Assembly (NCBI GenBank): GCA_016839385.1
Contig: JAEOUK010000452.1
Location: forward strand, 1 to 7,143
Length of the DNA: 7,143 bases
Direction of reading: 5' to 3'
DNA from: Promethearchaeota archaeon
GTDB lineage: Archaea > Asgardarchaeota > Lokiarchaeia > Sigynarchaeales > MK-D1
Made by a program: the position numbers and the translations under genes. A model generated the notes under the pieces. That model searched no databases. It was not told where the DNA came from and saw only the letters and a program-made list of their open reading frames with translations. Positions 1 through 5,383 of the stretch are shown one piece after another; within the stretch, counting starts at the first letter, position 1, and every line of letters starts with the position of its first letter.

Positions 1-2029
1 AATTGAATTGAGCGTAGGTATTTGCAGAAACACTATTAACTTGTCTTGGGACTTCTAATATCATACCTTCTCTTTCGATATTTAAGTGGATGAAATTGGA
101 TTCGGTATGATTTTCAAAATATGGTTTTGACGCGTTCAATGATAGATAATAATCAATATACTCTAACCCGGAAGTATCTAAATCTAAGAAATAATATCCT
201 CCACCTGCATATGAAAATGAACCTGTTTGTCCAAATGTGGAGTTGTAGTCAATATCAGCTAGATCAATACCCTGATTCAAATCAGTATCTTTGTATTGAA
301 CCAAAATGAGTAAAGCTTCACCTGGTACTGTATCTATATCACTATCCACTGCTGTAAAACTTGTATGGTGTAACACATTGAATTCAAAAGTCTTATAGCC
401 TACCTTATCTACTAATGTCGCAGATCTATTATTTGTCCAGGCAACTTCCGCTGTGTACGTTCCTACAGACATATTGTATGTTCCCACTGTGAAATTACCG
501 AAATAATATTGATATGCAGATGGTTGTTCTGAGGATTCTATGAAAACAGAACCATTAGGATGATATATTGTGAAATTCAAATCAGTATTTGCGAACTCAA
601 TAGTATCATTAATCTTAACATTTACATGAAATTTTTCTCCAACATAGAAGTTAGTTTTTTCAACAAAAGAACCTCCGTCCCAAAATTCGAGTTTTGCCTC
701 ATCAAACCAACTTTTACTCCGAGCTCGAAATTGCCAATTTCCATTGGAATAGACAGTCGCTGGAACCGTGAATTCAGTTGTACCATATCCCACACTTGTA
801 CAGCTCGAAGTTCTATTGGTTAGAAATGGATCCATAGCGCTTACTATAAGCCAATCACTTGGTTTTTCAATTACCAAGTGTCTATTAGAATAAGTAGTCG
901 GAATTGAAGGATCAGCTTCAAATGTCCACAAAATATCGTCAGAATTAGGAAACACACCATCTTGAAAAGATGAATACCCTGAAGTAATTGTGTTATATAA
1001 ATCAGCTGATATAGTTAATTTATCAATTAATATTGTATCTGAGATATAGTCAATGATATTAAATCTCACATCTTGAGTTCCAATATAACTTTTTTGTCCT
1101 GAAATAATAAATTCTCCTGTACCTGAACCCGTTGTATCATAATAATAATTGTTAGTATTATCTAAATCATCTGCAATTAGAATGTCGTCTTCATTTACCC
1201 ATGTCCAAACATCATAAGAAATATAATTAAAATGAACATCATTTATATCAGGTTCAGTAGGAGTACCCAAGAAGGAACTTGAAGCATACACCCCAAAACG
1301 AAATTCAATGTCGTTTGGCAAGTTTTGACCCTGATCAGAGAGATAATTTTGTAGGTTAACAGTTACGAAATCATTATAATAAGGAATACTACCGAATCCT
1401 ATAGTGTAATTATATTCAACTCCCCCTATAATGACAGCAGCGTAAATGGTTGCTTCTGTAAATAAGTTATATCTATCTCTCACACGGTAATCAAATGTAA
1501 AATCAACCATTCTGTCTGAAACTTCTTCATCAGTCACCGAAATAGTTTGGTAAAAATAAATAATTGCTCCCGCTGCTGTGCTGGCACCTTCTCCAACATC
1601 AAAAGATAATTGTCCCGTTCGATTATCAGTACTCATCCCATCACCTAGATTGCTATCGTAAATATCCCAGTCTGGATACACCCATCCATTATAATAAACA
1701 TTTCCGCCTGTAACAAAATCTTGATATCTTGTTACATTTTCCGCTTCAATGGTGATGTTTTCTGCAGTCCAACCGTTTGTGAGGGTAAAAGAAGACAAAG
1801 TTGTTGGATTTACATCATAGGTAGTTGATTGTGCTGTTGCATATTGAGTTACACCAAAATTAGTTCCCGAACCCTCAAACGCAGAACTTGTCGGTATTTG
1901 GGTTGGATTTTGATACAAAAAACTTGAATTCGATATATCGTTCGATTGCGATGAAAATACACCGCAAATAATGATAAGGATAAAAGAAAGGAAAAAGATT
2001 CTTCGTTTCAGTTTTTTCTGTTGAATCAT
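1..2029 (-). CDS. Large secreted beta-rich cell-surface protein, N-terminal 676 residues (C-terminus beyond the window)
   Basis: The reading frame is open without a stop from the ATG at 2029 to the window edge. The N-terminus is a clear signal peptide: a basic n-region (KKLKRR, residues 5-10), a hydrophobic core (about 11-25) and probable cleavage near residues 25-28. The mature part is rich in Tyr, Asn, Thr, Ser, Asp and Gly with alternating beta-strand patterns. It appears to contain a jelly-roll-like region (about 100-272), a second beta module (about 300-430), an Ig-like module including YHPNGS (near 489), and a further module with VQYKDTDLN (near 580). I count at least 15 N-x-S/T sequons, fitting heavy N-glycosylation on the outside of the cell. 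There is only one Cys in the mature part and no lipobox. A good Shine-Dalgarno AAGAGGT lies 9 bases before the ATG and supports this start. Known pattern: long Ig/jelly-roll exported proteins are common on archaeal surfaces. Ligand and exact family are unknown; a C-terminal membrane anchor would lie outside the window. Confidence 0.85.
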   Translation of the reverse strand, partial: MIQQKKLKRRIFFLSFILIIICGVFSSQSNDISNSSFLYQNPTQIPTSSAFEGSGTNFGVTQYATAQSTTYDVNPTTLSSFTLTNGWTAENITIEAENVTRYQDFVTGGNVYYNGWVYPDWDIYDSNLGDGMSTDNRTGQLSFDVGEGASTAAGAIIYFYQTISVTDEEVSDRMVDFTFDYRVRDRYNLFTEATIYAAVIIGGVEYNYTIGFGSIPYYNDFVTVNLQNYLSDQGQNLPNDIEFRFGVYASSSFLGTPTEPDINDVHFNYISYDVWTWVNEDDILIADDLDNTNNYYYDTTGSGTGEFIISGQKSYIGTQDVRFNIIDYISDTILIDKLTISADLYNTITSGYSSFQDGVFPNSDDILWTFEADPSIPTTYSNRHLVIEKPSDWLIVSAMDPFLTNRTSSCTSVGYGTTEFTVPATVYSNGNWQFRARSKSWFDEAKLEFWDGGSFVEKTNFYVGEKFHVNVKINDTIEFANTDLNFTIYHPNGSVFIESSEQPSAYQYYFGNFTVGTYNMSVGTYTAEVAWTNNRSATLVDKVGYKTFEFNVLHHTSFTAVDSDIDTVPGEALLILVQYKDTDLNQGIDLADIDYNSTFGQTGSFSYAGGGYYFLDLDTSGLEYIDYYLSLNASKPYFENHTESNFIHLNIEREGMILEVPRQVNSVSANTYAQFN

Positions 2030-2038
2030 ATATTTTGA

Positions 2039-2045
2039 ACCTCTT
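2039..2045 (-). promoter_or_regulatory. Shine-Dalgarno site of the surface protein gene
   Basis: On the minus strand this reads AAGAGGT, 9 bases before the ATG at 2029. It matches the archaeal anti-SD (CCUCC) well and fixes the start of the surface protein directly before its signal peptide. Confidence 0.6.
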
Positions 2046-2064
2046 GATTTTTTCTTTCGATTTT

Positions 2065-2080
2065 GAAAATATAGTAAATC
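2065..2080 (-). promoter_or_regulatory. Possible TATA box for the surface protein gene
   Basis: Minus strand GATTTACTATATTTTC, centred about 41 bases before the ATG. Archaeal transcription normally starts about 25 bases after the TATA box, which would give a short leader that still includes the Shine-Dalgarno site. In sequence this AT-rich such a match is weak evidence. Confidence 0.3.
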
Positions 2081-2131
2081 TCTACCTAAACTTTTTCGGT
2101 TCTATAATAATAGTTCATCAAACATTTAATG

Positions 2132-2155
2132 AAAAAAATTGAATGATAATCAATT
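2132..2155 (-). terminator. Hairpin plus T7 tract after the first GTPase gene
   Basis: On the minus strand, 5 bases after the GTPase stop codon, AATTGA and TCAATT form a 6-bp stem with a 7-base loop and run directly into seven T residues. Archaeal termination needs mainly the T-tract; the hairpin makes the site more convincing. It would separate the GTPase transcript from the surface protein gene. Confidence 0.55.
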
Positions 2156-2160
2156 CTATT

Positions 2161-2763
2161 TCAAAAAACTCTTCCAAACGCATGTGAGTTAGTAGAATTA
2201 ATGATTTGAGTTTTAAAATTCAACATATCCAATGCAATTGCATTTAAGACATATTTAATGCTTTGATCATTTCTTGAGGAAATTAGGAAATGTGTATCAA
2301 TTCCCAAATCTTGTTTCAAAATTCTCAAGTTGTTTTCGATCATAGGTCTCATACGCTCATCCATTAAATCAGATTTAGATCCAATCAAGTATAAAGGTGC
2401 ATCTGGTTTTGCACTTTCACGGAACATTTTTACCCATGAAGGAAGACTCATAGAAGACTCGAAACGATTTACATCGTAAAGAACTAAAGCTCCGTCTGCT
2501 CCTCCCATATAAGATGCTAGCATGAATCGAAAACGATCTTGGCCACCGAGATCACAACAAGTAATATCTAGTGGAATTTGTTCATTAGTTTCAGTTAAAA
2601 CCATATGATGAATTAAAGAAAAATCAATACCGATCGTCATCTTAGTCGTTGGATTAAATCGTCCAGTAGCTAGACGATCTATTAAAGTAGTTTTACCTAC
2701 TCCTCCATCTCCCAATATACAGAGTTTAACTGTATAATATCCACTATCCATTTTTGAGATCAT
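2161..2763 (-). CDS. Ras-superfamily small GTPase (Asgard type)
   Basis: A 200-residue P-loop GTPase, expected to switch between GTP- and GDP-bound states. G1 is GDGGVGKT (18-25), as in Rab/Ran proteins. The switch-I threonine is probably T43 in TIG. G3 is DLGGQ (71-75), with the double glycine of Arf/Sar/Rag rather than the TAGQ of Ras/Rab, and it keeps the catalytic Gln75. G4 is SKSD (129-132), with Ser in place of the usual Asn/Thr but Lys and Asp kept. G5 is SSR (162-164). There is no C-terminal prenylation cysteine and no N-terminal myristoylation glycine, so membrane attachment by lipid is not evident. It is clearly paralogous to the GTPase at 3652-4266. A weak AAAGGT lies 11 bases before the start; M5 is an alternative start. 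The gene ends in TGA, showing that this organism also uses TGA as an ordinary stop. Asgard archaea are known for large, varied families of such GTPases; the specific role is unknown. Confidence 0.93.
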   Translation of the reverse strand: MISKMDSGYYTVKLCILGDGGVGKTTLIDRLATGRFNPTTKMTIGIDFSLIHHMVLTETNEQIPLDITCCDLGGQDRFRFMLASYMGGADGALVLYDVNRFESSMSLPSWVKMFRESAKPDAPLYLIGSKSDLMDERMRPMIENNLRILKQDLGIDTHFLISSRNDQSIKYVLNAIALDMLNFKTQIINSTNSHAFGRVF

Positions 2764-2785
2764 TTTTTGATCATACCTTTTGTAA

Positions 2786-2799
2786 CTTTTTTAAAAAGA
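2786..2799 (-). promoter_or_regulatory. TATA-like box of the first GTPase gene
   Basis: Minus strand TCTTTTTAAAAAAG, centred about 29 bases before the ATG at 2763, which predicts a leaderless or very short-leader transcript. The inverted repeat at 2814-2847 lies just upstream of it. Confidence 0.35.
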
Positions 2800-2813
2800 G
2801 GAATTAGCTTAGT

Positions 2814-2847
2814 GCGAACCAAAGATTTGTCGACAAGAAAAGTTCGC
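2814..2847. repeat. GCGAAC...GTTCGC inverted repeat with central palindrome, candidate operator
   Basis: GCGAAC (2814-2819) and GTTCGC (2842-2847) are perfect inverted arms. Between them, almost exactly centred, is the 10-bp palindrome TTGTCGACAA (2827-2836). The CG-containing arms stand out in very AT-rich DNA. The element sits between the divergent GTPase and selenoprotein genes, just upstream of the GTPase TATA-like box, a usual place for a dimeric regulator. No regulator gene is visible in the window, so function is inferred. Confidence 0.4.
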
Positions 2848-2871
2848 TTATTTGAACATAAAAAGTAGGTT

Positions 2872-2882
2872 TGTATTTATAC
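2872..2882 (+). promoter_or_regulatory. Possible TATA box for the selenoprotein gene
   Basis: TGTATTTATAC contains TTTATA (2876-2881), the best archaeal TATA match upstream of the plus-strand gene. It would give a start near 2905 and a leader of 60-100 bases. A weaker alternative, TTAAATA at about 2947-2953, would start transcription near 2975 and force use of the ATG at 3002. Confidence 0.3.
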
Positions 2883-2938
2883 TTGATATTTCGCAAAAAA
2901 AACTGAAATTTTTTCAAATGAAGTACAGAATTTTTCTA

Positions 2939-2950
2939 TTAATCGATTAA
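2939..2950. repeat. 12-bp perfect palindrome TTAATCGATTAA upstream of the selenoprotein gene
   Basis: A perfect 12-bp palindrome lying 19 bases before the ATG at 2969 and 52 before the ATG at 3002. It may be a protein-binding site in the promoter or leader of the selenoprotein gene, though AT-rich palindromes of this size also occur by chance. Confidence 0.25.
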
Positions 2951-3001
2951 ATACTCGGATCACATGAAATGTTAATAAGTAGAAAAAGTGCATGTATCCT
3001 T

Positions 3002-3496
3002 ATGAAAGACAAATTCCAAATGGTTGGAACAAAAATCCAAGAATTTGCTCTTCCATACTACTCTGATGATTCATCTGGGAATCCCGTTAATATCCGCAGT
3101 TTTATAGGGGTAAAAAATGTTGTTGTGATCCTATTACGAGATATACGTTGACCATACTGCCGGGCACACATCAAATCACTTGCAAGAGATATAGAGAAGT
3201 TTAAGCAATTAAACACAGAATTGTATCCAATACTAGTCGATACAGAAAAGCACGCGAAAGGTATGTATAAAGCTTATGCTGACCATCAATTTCCAATTTA
3301 TTATGATGAAAGTGATGAAAAGATCGCAAATTCAGTTCTTAATCAGGAATGGAAATTGTTTAAACTTGGTAGGATGCCGGCATTATTAGTGATTGATAAA
3401 CAGCAAATTATCCAATATGCCCATTACGGAGATTCAATGAGTGATATACCACGTAATGAAGAAATTTTGGGAATTCTGGAAGAGCTAAATAAATAA
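3002..3496 (+). CDS. Peroxiredoxin-like (AhpC/TSA, thioredoxin-fold) selenoprotein with in-frame TGA read as selenocysteine
   Basis: Two open segments lie in one frame, split by a single TGA at 3149-3151. Reading through gives LLRDIR-U-PYCRAHIKSL, the active site of peroxiredoxin-like proteins, which normally reads CPYC or CPFC. The TGA therefore replaces the first, catalytic cysteine, giving Sec50 and Cys53. The rest is a complete 164-residue redoxin: an N-terminal EFALP strand region (14-18), a VVVILL beta strand before the active site, the helix HIKSLARDIEKF, a PILVDT strand, and the MPALLVIDK strand with the expected cis-proline (P126). Such proteins reduce peroxides or disulfides in the cytoplasm, and Sec would speed the attack. 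The start is uncertain: ATG 3002 best fits the family N-terminus, while ATG 2969 adds 11 residues (175 in all); neither has a clear Shine-Dalgarno. Alternatives are a nonsense pseudogene or a TGC-to-TGA read error, but a disruption at exactly this codon, with both flanks intact and a SECIS-like stem-loop downstream, argues against them. Sec machinery genes are not in the window. Confidence 0.85.
3149..3151 (+). other. In-frame TGA recoded as selenocysteine (U-x-x-C redox motif)
   Basis: The codon sits between CGT (Arg) and CCA TAC TGC (Pro-Tyr-Cys). The frame continues for 114 codons to a TAA at 3494. Sec in place of the first Cys of a CxxC redox motif is the classic position in thiol-oxidoreductase selenoproteins. 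Recoding is inferred; the codon and its context are directly visible. Confidence 0.83.
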
Positions 3497-3500
3497 TAAA

Positions 3501-3567
3501 ACTACCTGATTGGGATAACAAAAACGGAAAAAAAGATGATGTTTTTGTTAGGATCTCGCCAAAGATC
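3501..3567 (+). promoter_or_regulatory. Candidate SECIS element (eukaryote/Asgard-like) in the 3' region of the selenoprotein gene
   Basis: Starting 20 bases after the TAA, AACAAAAAC (3517-3525) pairs perfectly with GTTTTTGTT (3541-3549). A U3516-A3550 pair and a G3526-U3540 wobble can extend it to 11 bp. The apical loop carries an A-run from 3528 on its 5' side. Below the stem, GGGA (3512-3515) faces GGAT (3551-3554), so A3515-G3552 and G3514-A3553 can form the tandem sheared G-A pairs of a SECIS kink-turn. Twelve bases separate GGGA from the loop adenines, as in eukaryotic SECIS. UUGG (3510-3513) and CCAA (3559-3562) may form the lower helix, although that pairing shares G3512 and G3513 with the core. 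GGGA in place of AUGA is known in apicomplexan SECIS, and eukaryote-like 3' SECIS elements are reported for Lokiarchaeota. The folding is by eye. Confidence 0.5.
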
Positions 3568-3569
3568 CT
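3550..3569 (+). repeat. Alternative 7-bp hairpin overlapping the 3' side of the SECIS candidate
   Basis: AGGATCT (3550-3556) and AGATCCT (3563-3569) form a perfect 7-bp stem with a CGCCAA loop. It uses the GGAT strand needed for the SECIS kink-turn, so it cannot coexist with the kink-turn core, though it can with the 9-bp upper stem. It could be a competing fold, a coaxially stacked helix, or part of a terminator. Confidence 0.45.
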
Positions 3570-3610
3570 CCAATCTCACCACAAGTATGAAACAACTATG
3601 ATACAGGAAT

Positions 3611-3637
3611 TCTAATAATAACAGTCCACTTATTAGA
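3611..3637. terminator. Hairpin between the convergent selenoprotein and second GTPase genes
   Basis: TCTAATAA (3611-3618) and TTATTAGA (3630-3637) form a perfect 8-bp stem with an 11-base loop. On the minus strand a T5 stretch (3640-3644) precedes it, shortly after the GTPase stop. It may help end transcription from one or both sides; the long T-tract typical of archaeal terminators is missing, so this is tentative. Confidence 0.35.
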
Positions 3638-3651
3638 TGAAAAAGTGCCCA

Positions 3652-4266
3652 TTATTTCCTGCAAGTTAGTAAATTCTCAGTCTTTCTAACCAAATTGATT
3701 TTTTTAAACCACAGCATATCTTTTACAATATTACTAATTACTTCTTGAATTTGCTCGCCTGTTTTAGAAGAAGTAAGAAAGTACTTGTCTGCTGAAAATA
3801 CTTTACTCATTTCACGTATCTCTGTTTGAACCCTCGTTTTATAATTGGGTATAAGACGATCATATTGAGCTCCGATAAGATATAGTGGTGTTCCGGGAAG
3901 AGTATTTTTTCTCCATAAATCTACCCATTCCTTCAAATTCTCCATGGTACGAAAACGATTTACATCAAATAATAATAAAGCTCCATCCGCACCGCATATG
4001 TAACTAGGTAAAATAAATCGAAATTGTTTTTCCCCACCGAGATCCCAAACTGCAATTTCGATTAGTATTTTTTCTTCTTCAGTTTCCATTTCTAGATGAA
4101 TTGATTTGATATCAATTCCAATAGTAATTTTTGTGTTACTATTAAAAATACCCGTAGCAATCCGTTCTACTAAAGTAGATTTGCCAACTCCTCCATCTCC
4201 AAGTGTACACAACTTTAGGGAAAAAGTTCTTTTACAATTTTCTAATTTGGTAGCTAATTCACTCAT
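3652..4266 (-). CDS. Ras-superfamily small GTPase paralogue with degenerate G4 box and Gln-to-Glu in G3
   Basis: A 204-residue small GTPase, closely similar to the one at 2161-2763 across the whole fold (shared KLC-LGDGGVGK, ATG-FN, TIGID, GADGAL, DVNRF, PLYLIG). G1 is GDGGVGKS (23-30), the switch-I threonine is T48 in TIG, G3 is WDLGGE (74-79) and G5 is SSK (166-168). Two key sites depart from the family. The catalytic glutamine (Ras Gln61) is Glu79, which in known GTPases usually slows hydrolysis. G4, normally N/TKxD, is AQYD (133-136), keeping only the Asp that recognises guanine; loss of Asn and Lys should weaken nucleotide affinity. It may be a slow-cycling switch or a mainly scaffolding pseudo-GTPase. 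The C-terminus ends in CRK, not a CaaX box. There is no clear Shine-Dalgarno. A seven-codon mini-ORF (from 4286) ends in a TGA that overlaps the start ATG. The role is unknown. Confidence 0.92.
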   Translation of the reverse strand: MSELATKLENCKRTFSLKLCTLGDGGVGKSTLVERIATGIFNSNTKITIGIDIKSIHLEMETEEEKILIEIAVWDLGGEKQFRFILPSYICGADGALLLFDVNRFRTMENLKEWVDLWRKNTLPGTPLYLIGAQYDRLIPNYKTRVQTEIREMSKVFSADKYFLTSSKTGEQIQEVISNIVKDMLWFKKINLVRKTENLLTCRK

Positions 4267-4414
4267 TGCGAATCATGTAAATTCATTTATTTTTGTTTGT
4301 TGAAGTAATGAAAGACTTAGTAGGGTAACTTATTGATACCAGAATTATGGATTTAAAAAACTAGCATATATCTAAGTTCTTGAACCTTTGATAGATTGTT
4401 TAATTTCAATAGAG
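4267..4414 (-). promoter_or_regulatory. Intergenic region upstream of the second GTPase gene, possible promoter
   Basis: This 148-base gap contains two AT-rich candidates on the minus strand: TTTTTTAAAT (4351-4360) and GATATATGC (about 4364-4372), both 90-105 bases before the ATG at 4266. Either would give a long leader. No strong T-tract follows the hydrolase stop at 4415, so read-through from the hydrolase gene into this gene is possible. Confidence 0.2.
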
Positions 4415-5272
4415 TTATGAATATTTGCTACTGTAAAAATTTGTCAAATGCTCTAATGCCTTTAGAATCTGCCATTCCTCTGCAGGTTCATAAAAATCTG
4501 GAACATTAATGTCTTTTGGATTCATCTTGGTATCAATAGCTTTTTTTACGATGCTTCTGAGCGCTTTTAGATAATCCAAATGCTCTTTTAGGTGATTCTT
4601 ATCTACAATTTTTCCATGACCAGGTATGATTGTATTAACATCTAATGAAATCATTTGTTCGAATGCTTCGATCCACGTATCAGGATTCCCAGATTGTTCA
4701 CTAATAAATGGCCAATTATAAGATGCAAGCTCATCTCCTGTGAAAATCACTTTATCTTCAGGAAAATATACCCAAGAAGAACAACTACAATGACCTCCAG
4801 AATGGTAAAATTCTACTTGATGTTTTTCTTCCTTGAGAACGTGAGATTTATGGAAAGACCAGTGGGGGAGAAACACATCAATTTTGTCAAAATCTTCTGA
4901 ATTTTCTGGTTCCTCTTCTTTCCATTTTTGAATCGATTCTTTACTCCAATTTCCGTGTAATCGCATTTTAATATTATTCACTATTTGTTCTGCCCCAAAA
5001 ACTTCAATTTCTTCATTCTTAAATTCTCCCATGCCTAGGACATGATCTCCATGGAAATGTGTGTGAAATAAGTATTTAATGGGTAAATTGTAGGTTTGTT
5101 CTAAATAATGACGAAATTCCCGCGCTTGACTGGGATAAAGTAATGTATCGATGACTATTATGTAGGTATCCAGGATTATTGCTCCTGCGTTTAGTTCGAA
5201 ATAGTCTTTATAAGACGCTACAACAGTGCTTGGAGTGATTTTAGTAAAAGTAATATCTTTATTCATGTTCAT
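4415..5272 (-). CDS. Metallo-beta-lactamase-fold hydrolase
   Basis: A 285-residue protein with every metal ligand of the MBL superfamily. The signature HTHFHGDH (70-77) supplies H72, H74, D76 and H77; H161 lies in GGHCSCSS, D180 in FTGDE and H219 in PGHG. It should therefore bind two metal ions, usually zinc or iron, and hydrolyse an ester, thioester, lactone or phosphoester, or act in redox chemistry. The N-terminal beta strands (NAGAIILD...VIDTLL, about 28-45) match the fold. An insertion of about 80 residues between the first motif and H161 contains a charged segment (KWKEEEPENSEDFD, 116-129), and a helical C-terminus (225-285) follows the last ligand. Two cysteines, C162 and C164, directly follow ligand H161. 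No signal peptide or membrane helix is seen, so it is cytoplasmic. M3 is an alternative start; the ribosome site is weak. The superfamily is broad, so the substrate cannot be named. Confidence 0.92.
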   Translation of the reverse strand: MNMNKDITFTKITPSTVVASYKDYFELNAGAIILDTYIIVIDTLLYPSQAREFRHYLEQTYNLPIKYLFHTHFHGDHVLGMGEFKNEEIEVFGAEQIVNNIKMRLHGNWSKESIQKWKEEEPENSEDFDKIDVFLPHWSFHKSHVLKEEKHQVEFYHSGGHCSCSSWVYFPEDKVIFTGDELASYNWPFISEQSGNPDTWIEAFEQMISLDVNTIIPGHGKIVDKNHLKEHLDYLKALRSIVKKAIDTKMNPKDINVPDFYEPAEEWQILKALEHLTNFYSSKYS

Positions 5273-5326
5273 CAGAATTAATTAATGACTCAAATCATAA
5301 TAGTTCACACAGATGATAAATTTGCG

Positions 5327-5348
5327 GTTGTAATTCCTTTTCTACAAC
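5327..5348. repeat. Inverted repeat GTTGTA...TACAAC between transporter and hydrolase genes
   Basis: GTTGTA (5327-5332) and TACAAC (5343-5348) are perfect 6-bp arms around a 10-base spacer. On the minus strand it lies just upstream of a TATA-like AAATTTATC (about 5315-5323) that could drive the hydrolase gene, so it may be an operator; it could also be a hairpin behind the transporter gene. Confidence 0.3.
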
Positions 5349-5354
5349 TGAACT

Positions 5355-5368
5355 AAAAAGAAAAAATA
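5355..5368 (-). terminator. T-tract terminator after the MFS transporter gene
   Basis: The minus strand reads TATTTTTTCTTTTT, starting 15 bases after the transporter stop codon. Pyrimidine-rich T-tracts like this are the usual archaeal termination signal. It would separate the transporter and hydrolase transcripts. Confidence 0.45.
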
Positions 5369-5383
5369 GATTTATAATAAATT

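Noticed and set aside
16..26. Lipoprotein signal (LIIIC) in the surface protein
   Set aside because: The residue before Cys is Ile rather than Gly, Ala or Ser, so the lipobox is not satisfied; an ordinary signal peptide fits better. Positions given are residues of that protein.
121..823. Plus-strand ORFs at 121-309 and 560-823
   Set aside because: They are antisense to the continuous minus-strand surface protein frame, have no ribosome site and give low-complexity translations without recognisable features.
2161..2163. TGA stop of the first GTPase gene as another Sec codon
   Set aside because: The GTPase fold is complete at this point, a terminator-like hairpin follows within 5 bases, and no Sec-type motif surrounds the codon.
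2969..3151. A separate 60-residue protein ending at the TGA
   Set aside because: It is the N-terminal part of the redoxin. The same frame continues through the TGA into the rest of the fold, and the active site straddles the codon.
3221..3496. A separate 91-residue ORF starting at TTG
   Set aside because: The TTG is an internal leucine codon. The frame is open from 3152 and the segment is the C-terminal part of the redoxin.
4106..4303. Plus-strand ORF over the start of the second GTPase gene
   Set aside because: Shadow of the GTPase reading frame, which has clear G-box motifs on the other strand.
4655..4900. Plus-strand ORF inside the MBL hydrolase gene
   Set aside because: Antisense to conserved metal-ligand motifs, with no family resemblance.
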